From positions 1 to 64,000 of the forward strand of contig NZ_JAUSLT010000019.1 in assembly GCF_030646015.1 (NCBI RefSeq): a DNA stretch of 64,000 bases, given 5' to 3'. The translations under genes and the position numbers were made by a program. Shown here one piece after another: positions 52,055 through 60,445 of this stretch; within the stretch, counting starts at the first letter, position 1; the number at the start of each line of letters is the position of its first letter. Origin of the DNA: Bradyrhizobium sp. (GTDB taxonomy: Bacteria; Pseudomonadota; Alphaproteobacteria; Rhizobiales; Xanthobacteraceae). A model generated the notes under the pieces. The model made no database searches and was not told the origin of the DNA. It worked only from the letters and a program-made list of their open reading frames with translations.

Positions 52055-52870
52055 CTAGACCTGATCCGGGAATTCACGAACGAGCTTGCCATCGACCAAC
52101 CCGCCACCTTTTCCTTCTGCATCGATTTCTCGTGCGTCCCGTGCTGTCATGCCTTTCTCCACTACAAGCGGGTTGTTGTGATAAGATCCCCACTGCTTAT
52201 GAAATGGCGCAACGCCAAAACGGCGGCAATCGGCGATAACATCGCGAACCCATTGCGGCCGCAATGTACGGGCACCCGCACCGCTTTCTCCCCCAGATAT
52301 CAGCCAATCCGGCCAAAACCCGTTGGACGGCAACCGCACCGGCCCAAGAGCAGGCTCGTAAGAAATGAAGCGAATAACCGCTGGTACTTTCTTTAGCCGC
52401 TTCCACCGGAAATCAAACCGTGTTTGATCTTCTGCCGTTGTTCCGAGCCAAACGTTGGAATACCCACCGCGCCAATCCGACGGCAGCATTTTTTCTATAT
52501 TTTCTGGTCTTTTCGTAACCACCAGCCAATCTAAGTTACTGCACTTGCGGATTAAGGCGAACAAGTCTTGGCGCCACGAAGAATCAACCTGATTGTCAAA
52601 GACATCGGCGAGCGAAGCGCAAAATACCCGCGGTCGACGACCATTTTCCTTTCGAAACGTGCGGGCTTGCGCATTCCACTGGATAGGCTTTTTCCAATTT
52701 TGTTCTGACGTTCGTTTGCGCTCGCCGTGCGCGCCCCACTGCACCTTTTTGTATCGATGGTCCATCATTGCCTCGGCGTAACAATGGTCACATCCCGGCG
52801 AGACTTTTTGGCAGCCGATCCATGGATTGAATGTATGATCGCACCACTCAATTTTCGAATTCTCACCCAT
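52055..52870 (-). CDS. DUF5131 (phage Gp37/Gp68-like) protein
   Basis: A 271-residue protein with the family start NSKIEWCDHTFNPWIGCQKV and the Cys cluster CQKVSPGCDHCYAE, which looks like a radical-SAM-type CxxxCxxC. Later blocks (RPRVFCASLADVFD, WLVVTKRPENIEKML, GGESGAGARTLRPQWVRD) match the family. It is common in phages and islands; function not established. GGAGATTTGCG precedes the ATG. The leader motif lies 60 bases upstream. Confidence 0.88.
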   Translation of the reverse strand: MGENSKIEWCDHTFNPWIGCQKVSPGCDHCYAEAMMDHRYKKVQWGAHGERKRTSEQNWKKPIQWNAQARTFRKENGRRPRVFCASLADVFDNQVDSSWRQDLFALIRKCSNLDWLVVTKRPENIEKMLPSDWRGGYSNVWLGTTAEDQTRFDFRWKRLKKVPAVIRFISYEPALGPVRLPSNGFWPDWLISGGESGAGARTLRPQWVRDVIADCRRFGVAPFHKQWGSYHNNPLVVEKGMTARDAREIDAEGKGGGLVDGKLVREFPDQV

Positions 52871-52929
52871 CGCAAATCTCCAAAGTTCAGAGCATCGCTC
52901 TGCCCGAAACACTGGTCTCGGTCGTATCC

Positions 52930-52941
52930 TTTACAAGCTTG
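52930..52941 (-). promoter_or_regulatory. CTTGTAAA leader motif, copy 6
   Basis: AAGCTTGTAAA 60 bases before the DUF5131 gene. A hairpin CAGAGC-GAT-GCTCTG follows. Confidence 0.45.
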
Positions 52942-53408
52942 CTTCACCACTCAAGGCTGGGCATCCGAGACATTGACCAGCACACATCGCCAGTGAACAT
53001 CCACACCGCGGTATCGATCAGTTGCTGTGGTGGGCCTACATGGGGCAAGCTCAGAACCATGGATCAGAAAAGCGCTTACGACGTGATTTCACGACCGAGA
53101 TCACTTCTCTTGAAGAGAAGTCGAAATCCTGCGAGAGGGCCGAATTTCGAAAAATAGCTGGTGCGGCTGCTGTTCACAGATTCACACGGTTCACATGAGC
53201 TACGTTCGAAGCGGCTTGGCTTTTCTTTCTAGCAAGCGGATAATCCGACGCATTTGCAGTGTTCTGTAGTCGCTTTGTCAAAATGGCAGGTTCGGGACCG
53301 TAACTACCCACTTCGCGCACCTAACCTCGCCTTCACCTGACATTTCTCGTTGACATCCAGCGCCACGCTCGGCCTCTCAACCATCGCCCCCTCTGCGCTT
53401 CACACGGT

Positions 53409-53416
53409 CTTGTAAA
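53409..53416 (+). promoter_or_regulatory. CTTGTAAA leader motif, copy 7
   Basis: CTTGTAAA read toward the DUF927 gene, 35 bases before its start. It lies in the loop of an inverted repeat CACACG and CGTGTG. Confidence 0.45.
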
Positions 53417-53450
53417 TGGACGCGTGTGAACAATCAGAGGAGTGCCAACG

Positions 53451-55181
53451 ATGGCTTGGAATAGTAAAAGCGATAATCCCTTAGCTAATATCGAAATAGT
53501 CGGTGAGGGTTTCGATGACCTGGGTCGTCGCTTCATAAAGCTAAAGGTGAAGGGGTCAGACCGCGACCTTCCACCATATTCAATGGAGGATATTCTGAAG
53601 CCTGAACGCCTCTATCGTGAACTCGGTGATGCTGGTTGCAAACTGTTTTCGCGAAACCTGCAGAACCGATTGCAGGACATACTGCAGAACTACGAGCAAA
53701 TCGGCGCACCGAACTTTTCAGTCGTCACTCGCTTGGGATCATTTCGGAATTTCTACGTTCGGCCAGATGAAATAATTGGCAATCCGCCCCTTCTGATTGA
53801 ACTCGCTCTTGGTTCCCTCGATTCCCACATGCTTCAAAAGTATCGATGCCGGGGGGCATTGGAAAACTGGCAAGATAGAATCGGCAAGCTTTGCACCGGT
53901 AACTCCCGCCTTATGTTTGCCGCCAGCCTCGCTTGCACCGGTCCGATCCTGCCGTTCGTCTCTGGGCCCCGTACTGGCGGCTTTCAAATTTCCGGCAAAG
54001 CTGAAGCCGGCAAAACCGCTGCGGCAATGGTTGCTGGCTCAATCTGGGGCTGCCACCGCGACTCGATGCGAAATGAAAAGGGCTTTGCCGAAAGCTGGAA
54101 CACCACCGGCAACGAACTGGAACGGACAGCGCAGGCTCACAGCGATGCCTTGTTGATCCTCGATGAAACGAACATCGCCGGAGGAACCGATAAGGATCGC
54201 GCGCTGGCTGTTCTTGGCGGTGCGTTTCGGCTTTCGGAGAACACGCAAAAGGGTCGCCTCAACGCACCGGAAAGGGCGGCTTGGCGTCTCTATTTTCTGA
54301 GCACCTCGAACCTCACGCTCGATGAATTGGCGGACCAGGGCGGCGTCCTAATTGATGAACAGCATCGCGGCCGCTTGGTGGATGTCGTTCTCCCATCAGG
54401 CCAAGGCACCTTTGGCATCTACCAGGATCTCCATGGGTTTGCTGACGGTGCGGCGCTCACTGACGCCATCAAGTCTCGGTGCCGCACGGCGTTCGGCACG
54501 CCCGGCTACAGCCTCATCAGTAAGCTCTACAAAGACAAGAACAGCAGGTCCGCGGCAAAGAAATTCGTGGCCGCGCGCCGGAATTACTACGTTAACCGCG
54601 CGCGAATAATGGCTGCGGCGAAAGGGCTCAAACCCCTTGAGCGCGCGATCGCTCGGTTTGCTACCGTCTACGCGGCGGGGTGCCTCGCCATCAATTACGG
54701 CATCTTCACCTGGGGCCGAAAGGATCTTTTGCGGGCAATCCTTAGCTGTCAGCTTGATGGCTTACTTCAAGCCCGGGGCACGACCGATAAAATCACCACT
54801 CTCCGCCAGCAATTGATTGATCACCTCGTTCAGAGCCGGCGGCACTCTGTCTCCCTAAATGGCAAAAAGCCTGCGAGCAGCGACCACAAATTCGGCTCCG
54901 TGCCGGGCTATAGCCACACTCATAAGGGAATTGATTGGCTCTATTTGACGTCGGATCAGCTGAAGGCGGTCATCGGCACGGACAAGGCTGCAGGCCGGCT
55001 AAAGAGGCAACTGGTTGAGGAAGGTGTTCTGGCGTGCACCGGGACGCGCGCCCTAGTTCAGCGGCCCATCTTCAAGGCTAAGGGCAACAAGGGCTACCGC
55101 TGGGTTCATGCCTTTCGCGCCTCTTTGCTCGAAAACTCAATCGATGCTCCACGCCGCCTAGCGTTGAACAAGAACAGATGA
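53451..55181 (+). CDS. DUF927 primase/helicase-like ATPase
   Basis: A 576-residue protein. The DUF927 P-loop reads FQISGKAEAGKTAAAMVAGS, Walker B is ALLILDETN, and a later SENTQKGRLN and SQGTFGIYQ region is typical. Such proteins resemble replicative helicases of plasmids and phages and fit a replication role. Start at the ATG with AGGAG upstream. Its 3' end overlaps the convergent Rep-like gene by 76 bases. It is preceded by a leader motif. Confidence 0.88.
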   Translation: MAWNSKSDNPLANIEIVGEGFDDLGRRFIKLKVKGSDRDLPPYSMEDILKPERLYRELGDAGCKLFSRNLQNRLQDILQNYEQIGAPNFSVVTRLGSFRNFYVRPDEIIGNPPLLIELALGSLDSHMLQKYRCRGALENWQDRIGKLCTGNSRLMFAASLACTGPILPFVSGPRTGGFQISGKAEAGKTAAAMVAGSIWGCHRDSMRNEKGFAESWNTTGNELERTAQAHSDALLILDETNIAGGTDKDRALAVLGGAFRLSENTQKGRLNAPERAAWRLYFLSTSNLTLDELADQGGVLIDEQHRGRLVDVVLPSGQGTFGIYQDLHGFADGAALTDAIKSRCRTAFGTPGYSLISKLYKDKNSRSAAKKFVAARRNYYVNRARIMAAAKGLKPLERAIARFATVYAAGCLAINYGIFTWGRKDLLRAILSCQLDGLLQARGTTDKITTLRQQLIDHLVQSRRHSVSLNGKKPASSDHKFGSVPGYSHTHKGIDWLYLTSDQLKAVIGTDKAAGRLKRQLVEEGVLACTGTRALVQRPIFKAKGNKGYRWVHAFRASLLENSIDAPRRLALNKNR

Positions 55182-55933
55182 TCGGAAAATTCATATCGCG
55201 CCATCCAACGGACAAGTTCCAGGTGTTCGGAGAGGTTAAGCGGCACCGCTTTGGCCTTCGTGGGTCCGCGTTGCTGATGTGGTCGGTGGTACGTCGTGAA
55301 CTTTAAGACGTACGACAGCTGCTCCGCTGCGTCTTTAACGGGGGCTCGCTCGACCGGTCGATAAAGGCCATCATCGCGAAACCCTTCCTCGAACTTTGTG
55401 ATTGCCTTCTCGTTGCCGCCGAACATCACGAGATTGATGTGAAGCACCCATTGCTTCGAACGGGCCCGATAAACCATCTCAAATCCACCCACGACGGGAA
55501 CGTGGACCAGCCCAGCTCTAACCAACCGCTTCCGTAAGGAATGGCGATATCGGTCAATTTCAAGGTCCTGCAATTTTCCGCGCGAGGCCGCTTCCAGCAA
55601 GACCACCAAGACCGATGGCCTAGTCTTGAACTCGGCGTGCAGGCGAAGGAGTTCGCCAGTGATGTGACGCCGAAATGCTCTCGCGCATCTGGGACAGTAT
55701 GTTCTTTCGCAATGATAGTGACCTTCCCGGCATTCTCGAAGGTAGACGCCGTACGGCCTGCCTTGACGTTGTGTCGCGAGAAGCGTCTCGCTACGAATGC
55801 TATCTTTGCGAGCATCGTTCCGCGTCTCAAACCGCTGCCCACGAGGGAGGTACTTGGGCCGAAGTTTTGCGATATCGAACTGTGCGGGAGTGGCGCGCCT
55901 CCAGTAAGGAAGCTTACGACGCGATTTGGCCAT
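55106..55933 (-). CDS. Rep-like replication protein
   Basis: A 275-residue protein. CERTYCPRCARAFRR forms a Zn-ribbon-like Cys set, and FEMVYRARSKQWVLHINLVM contains HIN where HUH Rep proteins have HxH. It resembles replication initiators of small plasmids and inoviruses, with one catalytic His possibly altered, so activity is uncertain. Its 3' end overlaps the DUF927 gene. Likely the element's replication initiator; I infer this from the fold hints and context. Confidence 0.5.
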   Translation of the reverse strand: MAKSRRKLPYWRRATPAQFDIAKLRPKYLPRGQRFETRNDARKDSIRSETLLATQRQGRPYGVYLRECREGHYHCERTYCPRCARAFRRHITGELLRLHAEFKTRPSVLVVLLEAASRGKLQDLEIDRYRHSLRKRLVRAGLVHVPVVGGFEMVYRARSKQWVLHINLVMFGGNEKAITKFEEGFRDDGLYRPVERAPVKDAAEQLSYVLKFTTYHRPHQQRGPTKAKAVPLNLSEHLELVRWMARYEFSDHLFLFNARRRGASIEFSSKEARKA

Positions 55934-56187
55934 TTCAGAAACTCACGTGATCCCTGCTACTTTACGGGGGGTATCAACTAGCGTGATCGCAGAGCCGCAG
56001 CTGCAAAGGAGCCGTTTTTGAATTGATCTGACCCTCGCCTACGTTCCGTCTTCGAACTCCGGTGAAGCTCGAATCTATGACGGCAGGGCCATGATGTCCG
56101 TGTGATGACTTCCTTCCCGCGGCCAAAAGTGTGCTCCACGAGCGTTCTAAAGCAAGTCGATGATATCATTGCGGTGTCATTTGGCAC

Positions 56188-57279
56188 TCACACCGACACG
56201 TTGATTGCAGTCGCCGGCACAAGCTGGAGAAAAATCGGCATCACGCACTCATCGAAGAAGCGCCTCTGCTCCTCCTGAGTTGCTGCATGCAGTAGACTCA
56301 AGACGCCCCCGGTCTTCTCCCATTCCCGCTTAATGGCCTCGTATCCCGAAGCGGTCTGTTCACTCCGCGGCGCTGATTGAGTGCGCGACGGGGGAGGCAC
56401 AGGTCTTTGAGCCGTCGCTTCGTTGTTCGGAACGACAGGTCGCGACTCAACACCGGTAGAGTTAGAGCCTCCCGGAATCGGATGTTCCGACGATTCCGAT
56501 TGCGATGACGGCGACTCTTCACCTTCCCCTGTTCTCACAAACGTGCCTGGCGAATCTTCTTCGGGAGATTGGGAAGCGCTTCTGCCAGTCTTGGTTCGAT
56601 TCATGATCCTTGCAAGTGTATGCAATTGGCTGTGGACGTCGTCACCGGACGCTGCGATCTCAAGCAAAACGCTCTGATTGTCTTCCAGATTCAGCTTGCG
56701 GACATGGACCTGCACATAAGAGACAAGTTTCGCGATCTTGCATGATCTGGCAATCTGGTCAGGCGATGCGCCAAGCTCTCGAGCTGCTTTTTTGTGAAAC
56801 TTTTCCTTAGGCTGCCTGCCGCCGGGAGGTGTCGCAAGTTGCGACACCTTTTCCTCTACATATTGAAGGAACGCGACGTCAGTCAGAGCGCGATCTAGGG
56901 CGGCGAGCTTCTGCCGCCGGTGGCTGTTGCTGATTGCCTCACACGCTTTCGCTTCTTGATCCGATGTCAGATCCAAAACGGTGGCGAGCACCTCGATTTC
57001 ACCAAGTTGCTTCAGAGCTGCGATTCTATTCAGGCCATCGATCAGCGCATATCCAACCGAGCTTCGGCGAACAAGAACCGGCGTCACTTGTCTTGTGCGT
57101 CGTATGGAGGTTACGAGCTGAGCGACAACTCGAGGGTCTACAGGTATGAGGCGTTCGCCGATAGCGATCTCAGCAATCGGAAGCATAGTCGACGTGTCTA
57201 CGCGCGACATCTCCTTGAGACCAAGCACATGACGCTTAGCGGCCTCATGCTTTGTCAGTACGAGGATCTCGTCATTCAT
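56188..57279 (-). CDS. ParB/RepB-like partition protein
   Basis: A 363-residue protein. The ParB/sulfiredoxin-like N-terminal domain is seen in PIAEIAIGERLIPVDPRVV, VTPVLVRRSSVGYALIDGLNRIAAL and LEVLATVLD-type blocks; the central part (KKAARELGASPDQIARSCKIAKL) is a HTH; the C-terminal 100 residues are Ser/Pro/Glu-rich linker and a final helix. The ATG overlaps the excisionase stop by 8 bases. ParB homologues load at palindromic sites, so the 32-base palindromes could be its targets, which is a hypothesis. No ParA gene adjoins. Confidence 0.75.
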   Translation of the reverse strand: MNDEILVLTKHEAAKRHVLGLKEMSRVDTSTMLPIAEIAIGERLIPVDPRVVAQLVTSIRRTRQVTPVLVRRSSVGYALIDGLNRIAALKQLGEIEVLATVLDLTSDQEAKACEAISNSHRRQKLAALDRALTDVAFLQYVEEKVSQLATPPGGRQPKEKFHKKAARELGASPDQIARSCKIAKLVSYVQVHVRKLNLEDNQSVLLEIAASGDDVHSQLHTLARIMNRTKTGRSASQSPEEDSPGTFVRTGEGEESPSSQSESSEHPIPGGSNSTGVESRPVVPNNEATAQRPVPPPSRTQSAPRSEQTASGYEAIKREWEKTGGVLSLLHAATQEEQRRFFDECVMPIFLQLVPATAINVSV

Positions 57280-57490
57280 GACCGACGTCCCCCGGACTAT
57301 TGCGATCAGATCGACCGCGTCCTTGGCCTTCGACAGCTCCGATAAAGGCATCGAGGGATTTAGCGGAGATAAGCGTGCGACGGCCTATCTTGAGAACGGT
57401 CAGATCACCCCGACCGATAAGTGCGTAGAGAGTTGTGCGGCCAATACTCAGAAGGCCGCACGTCTCTTGAATGCTATAAGCGAGCTTCAT
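57272..57490 (-). CDS. AlpA/excisionase-type HTH protein
   Basis: A 72-residue MerR-like/HTH_17 protein: AYSIQETCGLLSIGRTTLYALIGRGDLTVLKIGRRTLI in outline, the usual winged-helix excisionase. Start at the MKLAYSI ATG, chosen because the domain begins there. It overlaps the ParB-like gene by 8 bases, so both are co-expressed. Such proteins control excision or element transcription. Confidence 0.85.
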   Translation of the reverse strand: MKLAYSIQETCGLLSIGRTTLYALIGRGDLTVLKIGRRTLISAKSLDAFIGAVEGQGRGRSDRNSPGDVGHE

Positions 57491-57574
57491 GGTGGTAGTC
57501 CCGACTGAGATACTGCGCGGGACTACATCACCTGGAAGGCCGCCCTTACAACGGCCGAGCGGGCTCAACTGAGC

Positions 57575-58294
57575 TCACCGTGGCGACTTGAACTTCAACT
57601 GCTCGTCTCGGATCTCACTCAGCGCGCGCTTGATCGTGGCTGTCGAGTATTTGTCCGCGTCTTCATATCCGTTTTTGGCAAGCCAATCACGAATTCGACG
57701 GTCGCGAATCTTGGCGGCCACCGACCTTGGCGGAAAGCCGCCCCAAAGATCGTAAACGGCGTTCTTTACGGCTTCCCGTTGCTTGGGTCTGTTTGGCGGA
57801 TACAGAAGCTGTTCTTTGACCCACGCATCAAACGTGGCCCGATACACGACCGCATATTGCAACTGCGCATAAAACCGGGTGCCATCAGCCCCGCGCACGC
57901 CGTAATTGCCGGTCTTGAGAAAATCGCCCGACAGCCGATCTTTCGGCGCCCACGGCAGCCAATCCTCAGGAAGCAGCGGCAACAGCTGCCCGTCGTTGGG
58001 ATCTCTGACGTACGTAGCCAGCCGCCCCTCCTCCATTTGCAGCCGAAGAAATAGGGTCGCCTTTTGGTAATTGTGCCAAACGTCCGCGCTGTCTCCGACA
58101 TGCCAAGCCCTGACCTCGGGCGGATACCTTTCGGGAAGCCCATCGTCATTCGGTTCGTCCGGCGGTTTCAGCAACGAGCCAAGGTCGCTGCACAGTTCAG
58201 TCTTCCAATGACCGGTCCAGATCGGTTCATGGGTAGCGATGAGGTTCTCAAGTTCGAGAAGCGCTTCGTCTAAAGTCATCAACTCGTCAGCCAC
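57575..58294 (-). CDS. Conserved island protein of unknown function, next to the tRNA
   Basis: A 239-residue acidic protein, with LPLLPEDWLPWAPKDRLSGDF and DAWVKEQLLYPPNRPKQREAVKNAV blocks, then a C-terminal helix RIRDWLAKNGYEDADKYSTATIKRAL. The end looks DNA-binding. No family is recognised. It is the gene nearest the tRNA-Glu end, where elements often keep their control genes. Confidence 0.6.
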   Translation of the reverse strand: MADELMTLDEALLELENLIATHEPIWTGHWKTELCSDLGSLLKPPDEPNDDGLPERYPPEVRAWHVGDSADVWHNYQKATLFLRLQMEEGRLATYVRDPNDGQLLPLLPEDWLPWAPKDRLSGDFLKTGNYGVRGADGTRFYAQLQYAVVYRATFDAWVKEQLLYPPNRPKQREAVKNAVYDLWGGFPPRSVAAKIRDRRIRDWLAKNGYEDADKYSTATIKRALSEIRDEQLKFKSPR

Positions 58295-58448
58295 TGTTCC
58301 TCCTTTGGCGAAGTCTCTAACGAGACTTCACCTTTAGCCGACCCGATGAGGACAATTCAGTGCTGTTTATCGCTTGGGTGACTTGAAGAAAAATTGAAGA
58401 AGGCGGTCAAACACACCCTCCTGACCAGACTCAACCTATTGAAATCAT
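58295..58448. other. Short region between element and tRNA-Glu
   Basis: Contains AT-rich sequence and an AGCACTG-like stretch. It should include the element's right attachment end, but no direct repeat of the tRNA 3' end was found elsewhere in the window. Confidence 0.4.
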
Positions 58449-58523
58449 TGGCGCTCCCTAGGGGAATCGAACCCCTGTTTCAGCCTTGAGAGGGCCGCGT
58501 CCTAACCGCTAGACGAAGGGAGC
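58449..58523 (-). tRNA. tRNA-Glu (anticodon CTC)
   Basis: A complete 75-base cloverleaf with acceptor GCTCCC/GGGAGC, T-arm GGTTCGATTCC and encoded CCA. The anticodon loop CTCTCAA gives CTC. Its 3' end faces the integrative element, the usual orientation for tyrosine-recombinase integration in a tRNA gene. Confidence 0.95.
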
Positions 58524-58629
58524 GTTGGCTCAGCCAATAGCCTTGAAATCCGCCGGCTGCAAGGCGGGATTGGCCCGGGAATACACGTCAAACCCTGGGT
58601 ATCAGCCACGGCTGCCGGCGGTCTTTCTT

Positions 58630-58816
58630 ACCCTCCCCTGGTGGGGTCGAGACGAGCGAAGCTCGCTCTCTGGGTCGACGCGACTGAAAGGAGCGGCGGG
58701 GTGGGGTGACGGTCTCTCGTTTTCAGGCGGTGCCGCAGTTGAGAGATCACCCCACCCCGTCTCGCATTTCGCTGCGCTCCATGCGAGCCGACCCTCCCCC
58801 TCCAGGGGAGGGTGAA
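58630..58816. repeat. Interspersed GC-rich repeat unit
   Basis: ACCCTCCCCTGG at the left and CCAGGGGAGGGT at the right form a perfect 12-base inverted repeat about 160 bases apart, with further GC-rich internal palindromes. This unit type is frequent between genes of Bradyrhizobium. It produces spurious reading frames in both directions. Confidence 0.7.
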
Positions 58817-58843
58817 GACAAGCCCGGCCATGAGGGCGCTAAT

Positions 58844-59179
58844 CTACGGCTCGTTGACGAATTTCAGCTTTCCGGCCGGTTTCAGCGTCTTCGCATCGAA
58901 CGTGCGGATTTCGGTCACGCCGCCGACATCCAGCGTCACCACCAGGCGGTCGCCGGCGATGCCAGTTGAGACGATCCGGGCGCCTTTCGGCAGCATCGAG
59001 GTGGTGTCGGTGGCGACAACGCTTCCCTCTGACCGAAAAAGGCGGTAGCCGATGGCGATCAGGACGGCGGCGACGGCCAGCGCCGTGGTCAGCCCCGCAA
59101 TCAGCATCAGCCGCCGCACCCGCGCGAACAGCGCGGCCTGTTCGGGTGTCGGTTCGGGCGGCGCGGCTTCTTCGGTCAT
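58844..59179 (-). CDS. Small membrane protein, DUF6476-like
   Basis: A 111-residue protein with one membrane segment (LMLIAGLTTALAVAAVLIAI) after an acidic N-terminus, then a short domain (MLPKGARIVSTGIAGDRLVV). It is divergent from the pseudouridine synthase gene, as in other alphaproteobacteria. Function unknown; the C-terminal part probably lies in the periplasm. Confidence 0.75.
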   Translation of the reverse strand: MTEEAAPPEPTPEQAALFARVRRLMLIAGLTTALAVAAVLIAIGYRLFRSEGSVVATDTTSMLPKGARIVSTGIAGDRLVVTLDVGGVTEIRTFDAKTLKPAGKLKFVNEP

Positions 59180-59212
59180 GCAAGGCTCTTCATTACAAGG
59201 CTCTCAAGGCAA

Positions 59213-60229
59213 ATGGAACACGGCTCGGCGTCGAATAGCGGTCAGAGGCTGGAGGTCATCGTTGCCGGCGACGAGGGATCGGTGCGGCTCGACCGCGTGC
59301 TCGCGGTCAGGCTACCGCAATTGTCGCGCTCGCGGCTGAAGGCACTGATTTTGGCTGACGCCGTCACCCTCAAAAACGCCCCCATCCGCGACCCCGCTTA
59401 TCATGTCGCGTCAGGCGATACGATCACAATCGACGTGCCGGAGGCGGTCGCCGCCGAGCCCGCCGGCGAGGCTATTGCGCTCGATATCGTCCATGAGGAC
59501 GACGACATCATCGTCATCAACAAGCCCAGGGGGCTGGTGGTGCATCCGGCCGCCGGCCACGAGACCGGCACCCTGGTCAACGCCCTGATCGCCCATTGCG
59601 GCGCCAGCCTTTCCGGCATCGGCGGCGTCAAACGGCCCGGTATCGTGCACCGGCTCGACAAGGACACCACAGGGCTGATGGTGGCGGCGAAGAACGACCG
59701 CGCGCATAAATCGCTGACCGAGCAGTTCGCCGACCACGGCCGCACCAACGAGATGCGCCGCGGCTATCTGGCGCTGGTCTGGGGCGTGCCGAACCGGCTG
59801 CGCGGCACCGTCAATGCGCCGATCGACCGGCATCCCTTTGCCCGGGAGAAGATGGCGGTGCGCGATAGCGGCCGGGAGGCCATCACCCACTGGGAAATCG
59901 TCGAATCCTTCAACGGGCGCGACGGCAAACCGGTGGCGGCGCTGCTGGCCTGCCAGCTCGAGACCGGCCGTACCCATCAGATCCGGGTGCATCTGGCCCA
60001 TATCGGCCACCCCCTGCTGGGCGATGCCGTCTACGGCCCGCACTTCAAGACCAAGTCCAGCCACCTCGGCCACCAAAGCCAGGCGGCGCTGACTGCCCTC
60101 GGCCGGCAAGCGCTACACGCATACCTCCTGGCGCTCGAGCACCCCCAAACCGGGGAAATTTTACACTGGGAAAGCCCCCTGCCGCAGGACTTGCTTCTCC
60201 TGCAAAACGCCCTCCGAGCGGCGCTATGA
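59213..60229 (+). CDS. RluA family pseudouridine synthase (RluD-like)
   Basis: A 338-residue enzyme isomerising uridine to pseudouridine, probably in 23S rRNA. An N-terminal S4 domain (RLDRVLAVRLPQLSRSRLKALI) is followed by the catalytic domain with the nucleophile Asp in RLDKDTTGLMV, then VPNRLRGTVNAPIDRHP and RTHQIRVHLAHIGHPLLGD. Length fits RluD. It starts 34 bases after the divergent membrane protein and precedes rpoH. Confidence 0.95.
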   Translation: MEHGSASNSGQRLEVIVAGDEGSVRLDRVLAVRLPQLSRSRLKALILADAVTLKNAPIRDPAYHVASGDTITIDVPEAVAAEPAGEAIALDIVHEDDDIIVINKPRGLVVHPAAGHETGTLVNALIAHCGASLSGIGGVKRPGIVHRLDKDTTGLMVAAKNDRAHKSLTEQFADHGRTNEMRRGYLALVWGVPNRLRGTVNAPIDRHPFAREKMAVRDSGREAITHWEIVESFNGRDGKPVAALLACQLETGRTHQIRVHLAHIGHPLLGDAVYGPHFKTKSSHLGHQSQAALTALGRQALHAYLLALEHPQTGEILHWESPLPQDLLLLQNALRAAL

Positions 60230-60445
60230 CGCAGGCCGCCTGATAAAGCTCTGTTATACCAACAGGTTATACCAGCCACACGCGGACGTGACGTCAGCAA
60301 TCCTTCCCTATATCCCCCGATTTGGTGTATGTTGCACCTGCGTTGAATATCCAACGCGGAACATCGCAGCCCGGGCGGCTTTAACACAGCGCTCGTCTGC
60401 CGGGCCCGCCGCTATCGGGGGCCTGAACCACTGGAGGGCGCTAAA

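Larger units (their letters stand above)
52871..53450. other. Divergent intergenic region with two leader motifs and an open frame
   Basis: A frame open from 52977 to 53198 on the plus strand reads HPHRGIDQLLWWAYMGQAQN then FTTEITSLEEKSKSCE. It looks protein-like but has no start, so it is a relic or uses a non-standard start. Leader motif copies 6 (52930-52941, leftward) and 7 (53409-53416, rightward) lie in it. Confidence 0.4.

Noticed and set aside
51727..52122. A 131-codon minus-strand frame between the two leader-controlled genes
   Set aside because: It overlaps the DUF5131 3' end and the leader motif, has no ribosome-binding site and is unlike any known protein.
58449..58475. Second copy of the tRNA-Glu 3' end as left attachment site in the window
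   Set aside because: I looked for GGGAATCGAACC-like sequence near 8.4-10.2 kb and 44-46 kb and found none.
58525..58815. A 96-codon frame with Pro/Ser-rich C-terminus next to the tRNA
   Set aside because: It lies within an interspersed repeat unit with inverted ends, a known source of false frames.
60230..60445. A sigma-32 autoregulatory promoter before rpoH
   Set aside because: TTGAA-like and CCCC-like pieces are present but not with a convincing spacing, so I do not call one.
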